A stretch of 7,301 nt of DNA from Burkholderiales bacterium (GCA_025350945.1 JANXWW010000281.1:1-7301), one strand, 5' to 3'; shown: positions 1 through 6,672, counted from the stretch's first letter. Numbers and translations are program-made. Notes: generated from the sequence alone by a model not told the origin.

Positions 1-74
1 AGCTGTTTGAATATTATGCAAACCGCAGCATTACGCCGAACGCGCATGAACGTGCGCTGGAAATGACGCTCTAA
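1..74 (+). CDS. 3' end of an unidentified upstream gene (partial)
   Basis: The third frame is open from the left edge to a TAA at 72-74 and gives 23 residues beginning LFEYYANRS and ending ALEMTL. The tail is too short to assign to a family and I do not recognise it. The first frame is also open from the edge, but it stops at a TGA at 64-66 and gives a less protein-like Arg/Trp-rich tail, so the third frame is preferred. Only 30 bases separate this stop from the next start. No terminator is visible between them, so this gene probably shares a transcript with the genes that follow. Confidence 0.5.
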   Translation, partial: LFEYYANRSITPNAHERALEMTL

Positions 75-93
75 ACGATATCTAAATTCCTAC

Positions 94-98
94 AAGGA
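94..98 (+). promoter_or_regulatory. Ribosome binding site of the DUF2782-like gene
   Basis: AAGGA lies 6 bases before the ATG at 105. It is a good Shine-Dalgarno match at normal spacing and supports that start codon. Confidence 0.65.
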
Positions 99-104
99 AT
101 CATT

Positions 105-449
105 ATGCGAAAAATTATTTTTTTATTGTTGTCGATGTTTGCCGCTGCAACAATTGCGCAACCCGCGCCACCACGCGTGAAACCAAATGATTTGGAGGTG
201 GTGGAAACCGTTGCCGCACCGACGAAAAAAGATGCGCTTCCTGAAGACGTGAAGGTGACCGTCTATAAAAAAGATGGCGTCACTTTTGAGGAATATCGTC
301 TACGCGGCAAACATACGAAAACGCGCGTAACGCCTGCGGCTGGGCCGTCGTATATTCTGGTTGACCCCAAGGGTGATGGTAATTTTGTGCGCGCCGATGG
401 GCCGGAAGTAAAGGGTGCGACGGCGATGTGGACGATACTGGAATGGTAG
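105..449 (+). CDS. DUF2782-like small secreted (periplasmic) protein
   Basis: This is a 114-residue protein with a clear Sec signal peptide: MRK, then a hydrophobic run over residues 4-17, with probable cleavage after the Ala at 18 (TIA/QPAPP). A Pro-rich stretch follows, then a compact domain at about residues 47-114. The pattern EEYRLRG, then VTPAAGPSYILVDPKGDG, then a final WTILEW is what I recall of the DUF2782 family in beta- and gammaproteobacteria, whose function is unknown. The segment D87-P-K-G-D-G-N-F resembles a fragment of a calcium-binding loop but lacks a complete EF-hand. The length is normal for the family. The gene sits directly before thrB, with 31 bases between its stop and the thrB ATG, so co-transcription is likely. 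The family assignment is from recall of the pattern; any role in threonine synthesis would be speculation. Confidence 0.75.
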   Translation: MRKIIFLLLSMFAAATIAQPAPPRVKPNDLEVVETVAAPTKKDALPEDVKVTVYKKDGVTFEEYRLRGKHTKTRVTPAAGPSYILVDPKGDGNFVRADGPEVKGATAMWTILEW

Positions 450-465
450 GCAATTTTCGCCTGGT

Positions 466-470
466 AGGTG
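466..470 (+). promoter_or_regulatory. Weak ribosome binding site deciding the thrB start
   Basis: AGGTG lies 10 bases before the ATG at 481. It is weak and slightly far, but the upstream in-frame ATG at 415 lies inside the preceding gene and would add an Arg/Cys-rich 22-residue extension unlike the family. Confidence 0.4.
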
Positions 471-480
471 TGTCCATGCC

Positions 481-1455
481 ATGAGTGTTTTTACGCCTGT
501 TACTGTTGACGAAGCCCGCGCATTTATATTGCCTTATGGTACCGGCGACATCATTGATTTTCAGAATATCGCGGCTGGTGTCGAGAATTCTAATTTTTTT
601 GTCACGACCACATTGGGTCGTTATGTGCTGACGATATTCGAAAAAATCCCGCGTCAAGACCTCAATTTTTACATGGGGCTGATGTCACATTTGCACGGAC
701 ATGGCGTGCCTTGTGCCGCGCCGTTAGCGATCAAAACCGGTGAAGTGATCCGCATCCTAAAAGACAAACCGGCCGCACTGGTCACGCGTTTAAGTGGCGG
801 TGATATCGCGCATCCGGTACCGAAAGATTGCCATGCAGTAGGAGCAGCACTAGCCCGTGTACACCAGGCCGCAGGCAATTTTGTCCTGAAGATGCCCAAC
901 TGGCGCGGACTTTCATGGTGGCGCAGCTATACAAAAGAGTTGCTGCCGCTGCTTTTGCCACGTGAGCGTGAGCTGTTAGAAAGTGAGTTGGCATTTCACA
1001 ACAAGTTTGATGATCTTAATCTGCCGCGCGGTATTATTCACGGCGATTTATTTCGCGATAATATTTTGTGGGATGATCATGTTGACGCGCATGTCCCGCA
1101 GATGATCGATTTTTATTTTGCGTGTGAGGAACAATTGCTGCTCGATGTGGCGATTACATTTAATGATTGGTGTCTGGATTTTTCGGCTTATCCCGAAGCG
1201 AAAATAAATGAGGCGAATGCGATGGCGTTGCTCAACGGTTATGCCAACGTGCGCTCATTCATACACGAGGAACGCGCTGCATGGCCGCAGGTATTGCGCG
1301 CGGCGGCGATGCGTTCATGGCTGGGGCGTTTGGGCTATCACTACTTTCCACGCGATTCCGAATTGACGCATCCGAAAGATCATCCATTTTCAGAGCGGCT
1401 GCTGAATTTTCATATTGCTCATCAGCACGAGAATCGTGCACAGATCTGCAAGTAA
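481..1455 (+). CDS. thrB: Homoserine kinase, choline-kinase/APH fold (ThrB)
   Basis: This cytoplasmic enzyme transfers phosphate from ATP to L-homoserine, giving O-phosphohomoserine for threonine synthase. From the ATG at 481 it is 324 residues, close to the roughly 316-320 usual for the Pseudomonas/betaproteobacterial ThrB type, which is unrelated to the GHMP-type ThrB of enterics. It opens with MSVFTPVT, and the N-lobe carries AAGVENSNFFV and YVLTIFE (about residues 31-56), typical of this family. The catalytic loop is H187-G-D-L-F-R-D-N194, the APH-type HxDxxxxN motif with D189 as catalytic base. M-I-D210-F-Y supplies the metal-binding Asp that replaces DFG. The reading frame also runs open upstream to an ATG at 415 that overlaps the previous gene. 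That start is rejected because the family begins at MSVFTP. The gene lies between the DUF2782-like gene and a membrane protein gene, all on one strand with short gaps. It appears intact. Confidence 0.93.
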   Translation: MSVFTPVTVDEARAFILPYGTGDIIDFQNIAAGVENSNFFVTTTLGRYVLTIFEKIPRQDLNFYMGLMSHLHGHGVPCAAPLAIKTGEVIRILKDKPAALVTRLSGGDIAHPVPKDCHAVGAALARVHQAAGNFVLKMPNWRGLSWWRSYTKELLPLLLPRERELLESELAFHNKFDDLNLPRGIIHGDLFRDNILWDDHVDAHVPQMIDFYFACEEQLLLDVAITFNDWCLDFSAYPEAKINEANAMALLNGYANVRSFIHEERAAWPQVLRAAAMRSWLGRLGYHYFPRDSELTHPKDHPFSERLLNFHIAHQHENRAQICK

Positions 1456-1481
1456 AATAATTTTTTACAAGAACACTATTC

Positions 1482-2192
1482 ATGCGCGTCAATGATGTTT
1501 CAATCTCCAACGGCGGCGTCTGGATCAAAGAGGCGTTCACACTTTTCCGCGCGCAGCCATTGCAGTGGATTGCGCTCATGTTTACGTGGGCGCTTGCTTC
1601 CTTGGCGTTTGTAGCACTCGTGCCGTTTATTGGGGGGGCGATTTCCAAGATTCTACAGCCTGCATTCTTTGCGGGTTTTATGCTGGCCTGTCGCGATCAG
1701 GAGGCTGGAAAACGCGTGACGCCGATGCATCTGTTTGCGGCATTTCGCGCAAGTGCGCGTGCGTTGATCGCTATCGGCGGTTTCGTGTTATTTCTGGAGG
1801 CCATACTTGCCATCTCCATGTCGGCGCTGGGTTTCCGCCCTGAATTTCAGACCGGTGTCGATCTGGAAACCGCATCAAATGCATTGCGCGCATCGCTCGA
1901 GGGCAAGGGTGTATTGCTGACTACCAGCACCATCGTTGCCACGCTCATCATGGCGATTTTCTGGTTTACGGCACCACTGCTGGCGTTTAACAAAATGCCG
2001 CCCACACACGCGATCCGCTGGAGTTTTTTTGCATTTTTAAGCAACATCATGCCGATGGTATTTTTCGGCATCCTCATGATGGGGCTGATGATGGTGGGTG
2101 CCTTGTCCGCCGGGCTGGCGCTGGTTGTGGTGATGCCGCTGTTTATGATTGCGAGCTATACCAGCTATAAGCATGTTTTCACGGAAGACTAA
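1482..2192 (+). CDS. Polytopic inner-membrane protein, BPSS1780-like family
   Basis: This is a 236-residue hydrophobic protein. Likely membrane segments lie at about residues 28-51, 57-70, 94-116, 144-169 and 189-224, the last long enough for two passes. The soluble N-terminus contains GVWIKEAFTLFRAQPLQW. Around residues 161-185 the pattern WFTAPLLAFNKMPPTHAIRWS matches what I recall of the BPSS1780 family of proteobacterial membrane proteins, whose function is unknown. The ATG at 1482 has only a poor ribosome site (AAGA at 1469-1472). It starts 26 bases after the thrB stop, so it is probably the last gene of the same transcript. Its TAA at 2190-2192 overlaps the stop of the convergent dehydratase gene. 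A run of seven Gs at 1632-1638 lies in the Gly-Gly codons 51-52. No catalytic motif was seen. Confidence 0.75.
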   Translation: MRVNDVSISNGGVWIKEAFTLFRAQPLQWIALMFTWALASLAFVALVPFIGGAISKILQPAFFAGFMLACRDQEAGKRVTPMHLFAAFRASARALIAIGGFVLFLEAILAISMSALGFRPEFQTGVDLETASNALRASLEGKGVLLTTSTIVATLIMAIFWFTAPLLAFNKMPPTHAIRWSFFAFLSNIMPMVFFGILMMGLMMVGALSAGLALVVVMPLFMIASYTSYKHVFTED

Positions 2193-4099
2193 GCGGCTGT
2201 TTTCTTCTCGTTCAATTGGCCTGTCACCGGCACTGATTTCAGGCGAGGGCGCACTTGCGCGACGTATTCCGGCACCCAGCGTTTCAAATCGCGACGGACG
2301 TCGGAATCATCAGGCATGCGATCTTGTTGCAGCCAATTGGTGATGCTCTCAATAAAGCCTGCATCTACCTCGCGGGCTTTGGCGATGCGCAATTTTGGGT
2401 GCGGCGTGGGGCGCGTGTGTTCATCGTCCGCCAGCAATTCTTCAAACAGTTTTTCGCCGGGGCGAAGCCCGGTGTAAATCACTTTGATATCGGCTTGCTC
2501 GGAAAGCCTGATCATGTCGTGCGCCAAATCCACTATCTTGATCGGCTCACCCATGTCGAGCAAAAATACTTCGCCGCCCAAGCCCATGGTGCCTGCCTGC
2601 AACACAAGCTGTGCAGCTTCGGGAATCGACATGAAATAGCGCACCATGTCCGGATGCGTGACCGTTACCGGGCCGCCGTTATCGATCTGTTCTTGGAAGC
2701 GCGGAATAACGCTGCCCGCACTGCCCAGCACATTGCCAAAGCGCACCATTTCAAAACGTGTTTCGCCGGTTTGTTGGAGACCTTGACACACCATTTCGGA
2801 AAGCCGTTTAGTTGCACCCATCACATTGGTGGGGTTTACTGCTTTGTCAGTCGAGATAAAGACAAATTTTTTCACGCCGAATTCGATTGCCGCCTGCGCG
2901 ACGATGAGCGTGCCCAGCACGTTGTTTTGCACCGCTTCCCACGCGTTGGTTTCCTCCATCAGCGGCACATGCTTGTATGCGGCCGCATGGAACACCATTG
3001 AAGGCGCATATTGATGCATGGCGTGGGCAACGCGCTTTGCGTTTTTGATATCGCCAATCACAGAGGCGATGGGCAGATTTTCAAATTCATCGCGCAATGA
3101 TTGTTCGATTTTATAAAGCGCAAATTCATTTTGCTCGAAGAGCACCAAGAGCGATGGCTGGAAGCTGGCAATTTGGCGGCACAGCTCGGAACCAATCGAG
3201 CCGCCGCCGCCCGTGACCATGATGACTTTGCCGGTAATAAGATCATGCAGACCAGCGTCGTCCAATACAACGGTCTCGCGTTTCATCAAGTCTTCCACCG
3301 CAACGCGGCGAATTTTGGGCGGCTGCACTTTGCCGTTTGCGCCGACACTCATGGTGATGCCATTAAATTTCGGCACCGTGAGCACCGACACACGTGCCTT
3401 GTTGCAGATCTCGACAATGCGACGGCGTACGGGATAGCTCACCGACGGCATCGCGATAATGGCGTGTTTGACTTTGAGGGTGCGTGCAACACGGGGTAGC
3501 TCATCGACGGCGCCCAACACGCGTGCGCCATGCAGCAAACGGTGACGTTTATTTGGATCATCATCCATTAAGCCCACCACGCGCCATTCCGTACTACGCG
3601 AAAGCTCTTTAATCAGCCCCACCGCGCCATCGCCCGCGCCCAGCACGACGACTGGCGTGCCCTGTTCGCCCGCCTTGCCGTAGAGCCGCCATTCCGCCCA
3701 CGAACGATAACCAATGCGGCTGCCCGTCATCAGCACGATCAGCAGCAGCGCTTGCACCGCAAAATGGGCGAACGTAAAGCCACTACTCCAGCCACCGACC
3801 CATAGCGTGAGCGCGACAGCTGTTGAGCCTGCAATCACACTGGCGACGATGCGTTGAACATCGGGCAGGCTGGAATAACGCCACAGGCCTTGATACATAC
3901 CAAATACGGTGGATACAACGGCCTGCACCGGTACCGCGACAGCAAGCAATGGCCAAAGATTGTTGAAGGCAGCGATATCAAGCGCGGTTGAATTGGCGTT
4001 TGTAAAAAGCAGGACGGTAATCGCCCAGGAAATGACGACCATCACTACATCATGAGCGAACGCTAAAACGGCGCGTTCGTTGATCGAAAAACTTGTCAT
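2189..4099 (-). CDS. Membrane-anchored nucleotide-sugar 4,6-dehydratase (WbpM/PglF/CapD-like)
   Basis: This 636-residue protein has the full-length WbpM-type layout. Four predicted membrane helices lie at about residues 13-33, 49-67, 84-102 and 111-127. A first Rossmann-type domain carries G154-A-G-D-G-A-V-G161. The catalytic SDR domain carries T296-GGGGSIG-S and N-A-A-A-Y-K-H-V-like residues at 370-378. The active site reads T417-D418-K419, then M427 and K431, so Met stands where classical SDRs have Tyr. This is the altered triad known from WbpM and PglF, which convert UDP-GlcNAc to UDP-4-keto-6-deoxy-GlcNAc. FGNVLGS (454-460) and TGLRPGEK (543-550) are further family signatures. The product would feed UDP-QuiNAc, UDP-FucNAc or bacillosamine-type sugars. 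The exact substrate is inferred. The ATG has AAGG at 4105-4108, 5 bases away. The gene follows the WbpL-like transferase gene after 41 bases, the same order as wbpL-wbpM in Pseudomonas aeruginosa. It appears intact. Confidence 0.92.
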   Translation of the reverse strand: MTSFSINERAVLAFAHDVVMVVISWAITVLLFTNANSTALDIAAFNNLWPLLAVAVPVQAVVSTVFGMYQGLWRYSSLPDVQRIVASVIAGSTAVALTLWVGGWSSGFTFAHFAVQALLLIVLMTGSRIGYRSWAEWRLYGKAGEQGTPVVVLGAGDGAVGLIKELSRSTEWRVVGLMDDDPNKRHRLLHGARVLGAVDELPRVARTLKVKHAIIAMPSVSYPVRRRIVEICNKARVSVLTVPKFNGITMSVGANGKVQPPKIRRVAVEDLMKRETVVLDDAGLHDLITGKVIMVTGGGGSIGSELCRQIASFQPSLLVLFEQNEFALYKIEQSLRDEFENLPIASVIGDIKNAKRVAHAMHQYAPSMVFHAAAYKHVPLMEETNAWEAVQNNVLGTLIVAQAAIEFGVKKFVFISTDKAVNPTNVMGATKRLSEMVCQGLQQTGETRFEMVRFGNVLGSAGSVIPRFQEQIDNGGPVTVTHPDMVRYFMSIPEAAQLVLQAGTMGLGGEVFLLDMGEPIKIVDLAHDMIRLSEQADIKVIYTGLRPGEKLFEELLADDEHTRPTPHPKLRIAKAREVDAGFIESITNWLQQDRMPDDSDVRRDLKRWVPEYVAQVRPRLKSVPVTGQLNEKKTAA

Positions 4100-4104
4100 A
4101 TCGA

Positions 4105-4108
4105 CCTT
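4105..4108 (-). promoter_or_regulatory. Ribosome binding site of the dehydratase gene
   Basis: On the minus strand AAGG precedes the ATG (4099-4097) by 5 bases. The 41-base gap to the upstream gene holds no hairpin, consistent with co-transcription. Confidence 0.55.
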
Positions 4109-4140
4109 AAATAAATTGCTGCGCTTTTGTTATTTGGTTG

Positions 4141-5190
4141 CTATTTTTTAGCTAGATTTCTTTGCTGCAGGTGCCGCCTTAAAAACACCAACAACAAACT
4201 ATATATTACCACCCAGAATGCAAGCATTGGTGCGGGGAAAGCCACTTTTCGAATAGCCAGCGCAGACGCCGCGCAAGACACCATCAACCCATAATAAGAT
4301 AACGCCACACGCCGATGGTTCCATCCGGAAAGAATCAATCGGTGATAGTAGTGTTGCCGATGTGCGACCCAGATTTTTTCGTGTCGCGCGATACGTTTTA
4401 GCAGCGTCACGGTGGCGTCAACAATAAAGGGTGAAAACACCAGCAAAGGAAACCACCATTGCCATAAACCAACTGAGACGCCGTGGATGCCTAGCGTGGC
4501 GGCAAGAAAGCCAAGGGGAATGGCGCCAGCGTCGCCCATGAATACTTTTGCGGGGGAAAAATTGAAGAAGAGGAAGCCCAGCGCAGCACCTGATGTGATC
4601 GCGCAAAGAGTTGCAATAGATGCAGCAGCGGGCGAATTCGGCATAAATTGGCTTGCCGCAATCGTGTAAGCGCCAAAACCAATCAGCGACATCCCGCCTG
4701 CGAGGCCGTCCGCGCCATCCATGAAGTTATAAAGATTGGTCATCCAGATGATCGCGAACACGATCAGCAACGCACCAAGCGGCGACATTAACCAGCCAAT
4801 TACCACACTCGGTCTGCTTTGCACCAGCCCGAAGGTCTTCACCCAAAACCAAACCACCAGTATCGCCGCTCCTGCGTGTACCAACAGCCTCAGCAGGGCT
4901 GACAGCGGGCGCAAATCATCAAGCAAGGAGACAGCCAACAAAACAAGACTAAGAGAGGCAATGCCAGTGATAAGATCGCGTTGCATCCAAAGCCCCGCCT
5001 GTAGCCACACGCTCGCGAATATGGCAATTCCGCCGATTCTGGGCACCGGCGACGCATGCAAGCCGCGTGCCTTCGGAAAATCGAGAAATAGTTGGCCGAT
5101 TTGCGTCCGACGAAGGATCTGGATGAGTGCAGCCGTCAGTAATATCGACGATAGAAATGCTAAGACCAAGACTATTTTCTCATTAGGCAC
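4141..5190 (-). CDS. Polyprenyl-phosphate sugar-1-phosphate transferase (WecA/WbpL-like, MraY family)
   Basis: This 349-residue integral membrane enzyme would transfer a HexNAc-1-phosphate (or 6-deoxy-HexNAc-1-P) from its UDP carrier to undecaprenyl phosphate, the first step of O-antigen or capsule unit assembly on the cytoplasmic face. About eleven hydrophobic segments are present, as in WecA. Family motifs appear in order: D38-F-P-K-A-R-G-L-H-A-S-P-V-P-R-I-G-G, D91-D92-L-R, N152-L-Y-N-F-M-D158-G-A-D161-G, F217-M-G-D220, and the cytoplasmic loop H277-R-Q-H-Y-Y-H-R284. The Asp pairs bind Mg and substrate, and the His-rich loop matches the HIH-type sugar-binding loop. The start is a GTG at 5190-5188. 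No in-frame ATG exists upstream before a TAA six codons back, and the nearby ATG is out of frame and hits a stop at once. No clear Shine-Dalgarno site is seen. It is followed by the WbpM-like dehydratase gene. WbpL-like specificity is inferred from this pairing; wecA-type UDP-GlcNAc activity is the alternative. Confidence 0.9.
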   Translation of the reverse strand: MPNEKIVLVLAFLSSILLTAALIQILRRTQIGQLFLDFPKARGLHASPVPRIGGIAIFASVWLQAGLWMQRDLITGIASLSLVLLAVSLLDDLRPLSALLRLLVHAGAAILVVWFWVKTFGLVQSRPSVVIGWLMSPLGALLIVFAIIWMTNLYNFMDGADGLAGGMSLIGFGAYTIAASQFMPNSPAAASIATLCAITSGAALGFLFFNFSPAKVFMGDAGAIPLGFLAATLGIHGVSVGLWQWWFPLLVFSPFIVDATVTLLKRIARHEKIWVAHRQHYYHRLILSGWNHRRVALSYYGLMVSCAASALAIRKVAFPAPMLAFWVVIYSLLLVFLRRHLQQRNLAKK

Positions 5191-5204
5191 GTGACGGCGA
5201 GCAA

Positions 5205-5232
5205 GTTACAGATTGTGATTGGTGTGTCGCAA
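5205..5232 (-). promoter_or_regulatory. Candidate promoter for the WbpL/WbpM-like pair
   Basis: On the minus strand TTGCGA (5232-5227) and TGTAAC (5210-5205) are 16 bases apart, each matching the sigma-70 boxes at 4 of 6 positions. The pair lies between the strong terminator and the GTG start, which is where a promoter is needed, but the match is weak. It would give a leader of only about 7 bases. Confidence 0.22.
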
Positions 5233-5252
5233 GCCAAGCGCGTATGGGCGAG

Positions 5253-5300
5253 GGAAAAATAAAACGGGCATCTCAATTGAGATGCCCGTTAGATTTTTCC
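5253..5300 (-). terminator. Strong Rho-independent terminator, possibly bidirectional
   Basis: A perfect 28-bp palindrome (5263-5290) is framed, after a 2-base internal mismatch on each side, by an 8-bp outer stem (5253-5260 with 5293-5300). In the minus-strand RNA the hairpin is followed by TTTTATTTTT. It begins about 20 bases after the stop of the Ig-like lipoprotein gene, so it most likely ends that transcript. On the plus strand it is followed by ATTTTT, so some bidirectional action is possible. Confidence 0.85.
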
Positions 5301-5309
5301 GCAATGAAA

Positions 5310-6665
5310 TTACGGGCAGCTTGCTGGTACGTTGACAGTCACCGGTACAGTAATTGTTCCCGCAACAATATTGACGGTAATGGTGGTCGGAACTCCCACG
5401 ACAGTATTGTTACGCGTGAAGCTGATTGTGCCTGGGATGGCTCCGCTCGCTGGCGTGACCGTGAAAGCACCGGCAGGTACGCCTGCAGTAGTTACCGTTG
5501 ACGTATACGTCCCAGAGCCTGACAACGTACTGGTGCCGGTCTGGCCGCAGAGCAGGGTTTGTGTTGTCGGCGTTACTGTCAACGCTGTCGGCGTCGGCGT
5601 CGGCGCAGCATCGCCTGCTGGGCCAAGTTCGCCTTTGACCTGCGACGTTTCAATGACCCGATTTTGTTGATCCGTCACGATGAGCTGACTTGTACCGCAA
5701 CCGTTTTGCGTGGCGCGGAAACTTCCGCCATTGGTGGTGACGATGGACGGATCCACGGTTAAAAATTGCGGTAGCGGCGATACCACCCGGTACGGCGGCG
5801 TTCCCCCATAAAGGTAGAAATCGACAGCGCCGCCGAACGGACACTGCGCTGGCAGGCCAACGCCGGGTTTGGCGCCCGTGAATGTCGTGGTGCCACTCGG
5901 CAGGCTCGTCAGGATGCCTGTGCCGCTGACTGTTTGAACGATATTAAAATTCGTGCGACGCACCAAGCCGCTGACAGTATCGGTTGACGTTAGGGTGGCT
6001 ACCTGTGTGGGCGCAGTTACGATTGCTTGCAGGCGCGCGACGGCTTCGCCGTTTTCGTCAGTGTTGACAATTAACGACGTCACTTGCACATTGGTGCCAG
6101 GGGTGACGAAGCGGAAGTCGCCTTGGAAAACATCAAACCGGATGGGGCGATTCGTCAGCTTTATGCCATTCACGACCGCTGTAACGACCACCCTTGCGTC
6201 GCCACCACTGCATAATCCGCCGCAGCCGGAGCCCGAAGGCGCAATCGGGGTAAGCGTAACGGTGTTGTTGAGGGTGGTGGGTTTAACGCTCAGAGCCACC
6301 GATGTCGTGAGGCCCAGACTATCTCTCACCGTGATGGTAACGGCGGTGTCGGCGTTGACGCTCTTGGCGATGGTCGTGAAGTTCGATCCAGAAATGGTCG
6401 GCGCAGGAACCGCAACACTATTACTGCTGCCCAATGTATACGGACCCGTTCCGCCGCTGATTCTGAATTCAACAGGCACATCCGCAAACACGTCAGCCGC
6501 TGACGGCAGCACCGATAACGCCGTAACAGGTGGGGGCGTTGTTGCAACATCAACGCCACCGCCGCCACACGAACTGATCGCCATGCCAGCAGCAGCGAGA
6601 ATGAGAGCGGCTGCGCCGCGTTTTGCCCAAGTGCTGGGCTTGATAAAGTAATTTTTGATCGTCAT
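5310..6665 (-). CDS. Ig-like repeat surface lipoprotein, function unknown
   Basis: This 451-residue predicted lipoprotein has a basic start (K4, K9, K15, R16), a hydrophobic stretch at 17-30 and the lipobox I30-S-S-C33, followed by a Gly run and a Pro-rich spacer. Four beta-rich modules follow. Module 1 (about 48-128) has GGTGPY at 71-76. Module 2 (about 134-242) resembles an invasin-type Big_1 domain, with VVVTAVVNG, RPIRFDV and NTDENGEA. Module 3 (about 255-340) has GGTPPY at 287-292, NGGSF at 312-316 and GCG at 322-324. A short G345-E-L-G-P-A-G-D linker and a PTPTPT spacer lead to module 4 (about 359-451), which ends in Ser-Cys-Pro. Six cysteines besides C33 (148, 152, 275, 323, 373, 450) could form disulfides. 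The ATG has AAGGGGA at 6679-6673. The protein is probably outer-membrane anchored and surface exposed or periplasmic. Adhesion or matrix binding is possible, but nothing in the sequence proves it. A paralogue lies immediately upstream. Confidence 0.82.
   Translation of the reverse strand: MTIKNYFIKPSTWAKRGAAALILAAAGMAISSCGGGGVDVATTPPPVTALSVLPSAADVFADVPVEFRISGGTGPYTLGSSNSVAVPAPTISGSNFTTIAKSVNADTAVTITVRDSLGLTTSVALSVKPTTLNNTVTLTPIAPSGSGCGGLCSGGDARVVVTAVVNGIKLTNRPIRFDVFQGDFRFVTPGTNVQVTSLIVNTDENGEAVARLQAIVTAPTQVATLTSTDTVSGLVRRTNFNIVQTVSGTGILTSLPSGTTTFTGAKPGVGLPAQCPFGGAVDFYLYGGTPPYRVVSPLPQFLTVDPSIVTTNGGSFRATQNGCGTSQLIVTDQQNRVIETSQVKGELGPAGDAAPTPTPTALTVTPTTQTLLCGQTGTSTLSGSGTYTSTVTTAGVPAGAFTVTPASGAIPGTISFTRNNTVVGVPTTITVNIVAGTITVPVTVNVPASCP
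5587..5604. repeat. Three tandem copies of a 6-base unit (GTCGGC)
   Basis: The hexamer is repeated exactly three times and encodes part of the PTPTPT spacer between modules 3 and 4 of the lipoprotein. The repeat keeps the frame, so a gain or loss of one unit would change only spacer length. Confidence 0.7.
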
Positions 6666-6672
6666 GGCGATG

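Noticed and set aside
415..480. Upstream in-frame start for thrB (22 extra residues)
   Set aside because: The extension overlaps the preceding gene, is Arg/Cys-rich and does not fit the family N-terminus, which begins MSVFTP.
1632..1638. Run of seven Gs as a phase-variation switch in the membrane protein gene
   Set aside because: Seven Gs is short for a slippage switch, the run encodes ordinary Gly codons, and the frame is intact on both sides.
2255..3001. 248-codon open frame on the plus strand opposite the dehydratase gene
   Set aside because: The minus strand encodes a complete, motif-rich WbpM-like enzyme here. The plus-strand translation is His/Arg/Phe-rich with no recognisable domain.
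4736..5194. 152-codon open frame on the plus strand opposite the WbpL-like gene
   Set aside because: It lies wholly over conserved transferase motifs on the minus strand and has no ribosome site or domain.
5264..5318. Alternative pairing of TGCCCGT near the lipoprotein stop with the terminator arm (an antiterminator)
   Set aside because: Only 7 bp could form, against a far longer terminator stem. A perfect palindrome should win, and no leader peptide or ligand-binding structure is present.
5953..6651. 232-codon open frame on the plus strand opposite the lipoprotein gene
   Set aside because: It is antisense to a gene with a ribosome site, lipobox and a paralogue. Its translation is Val/Thr/Pro-rich without domain features, as expected from the complement of Thr/Val/Gly codons.
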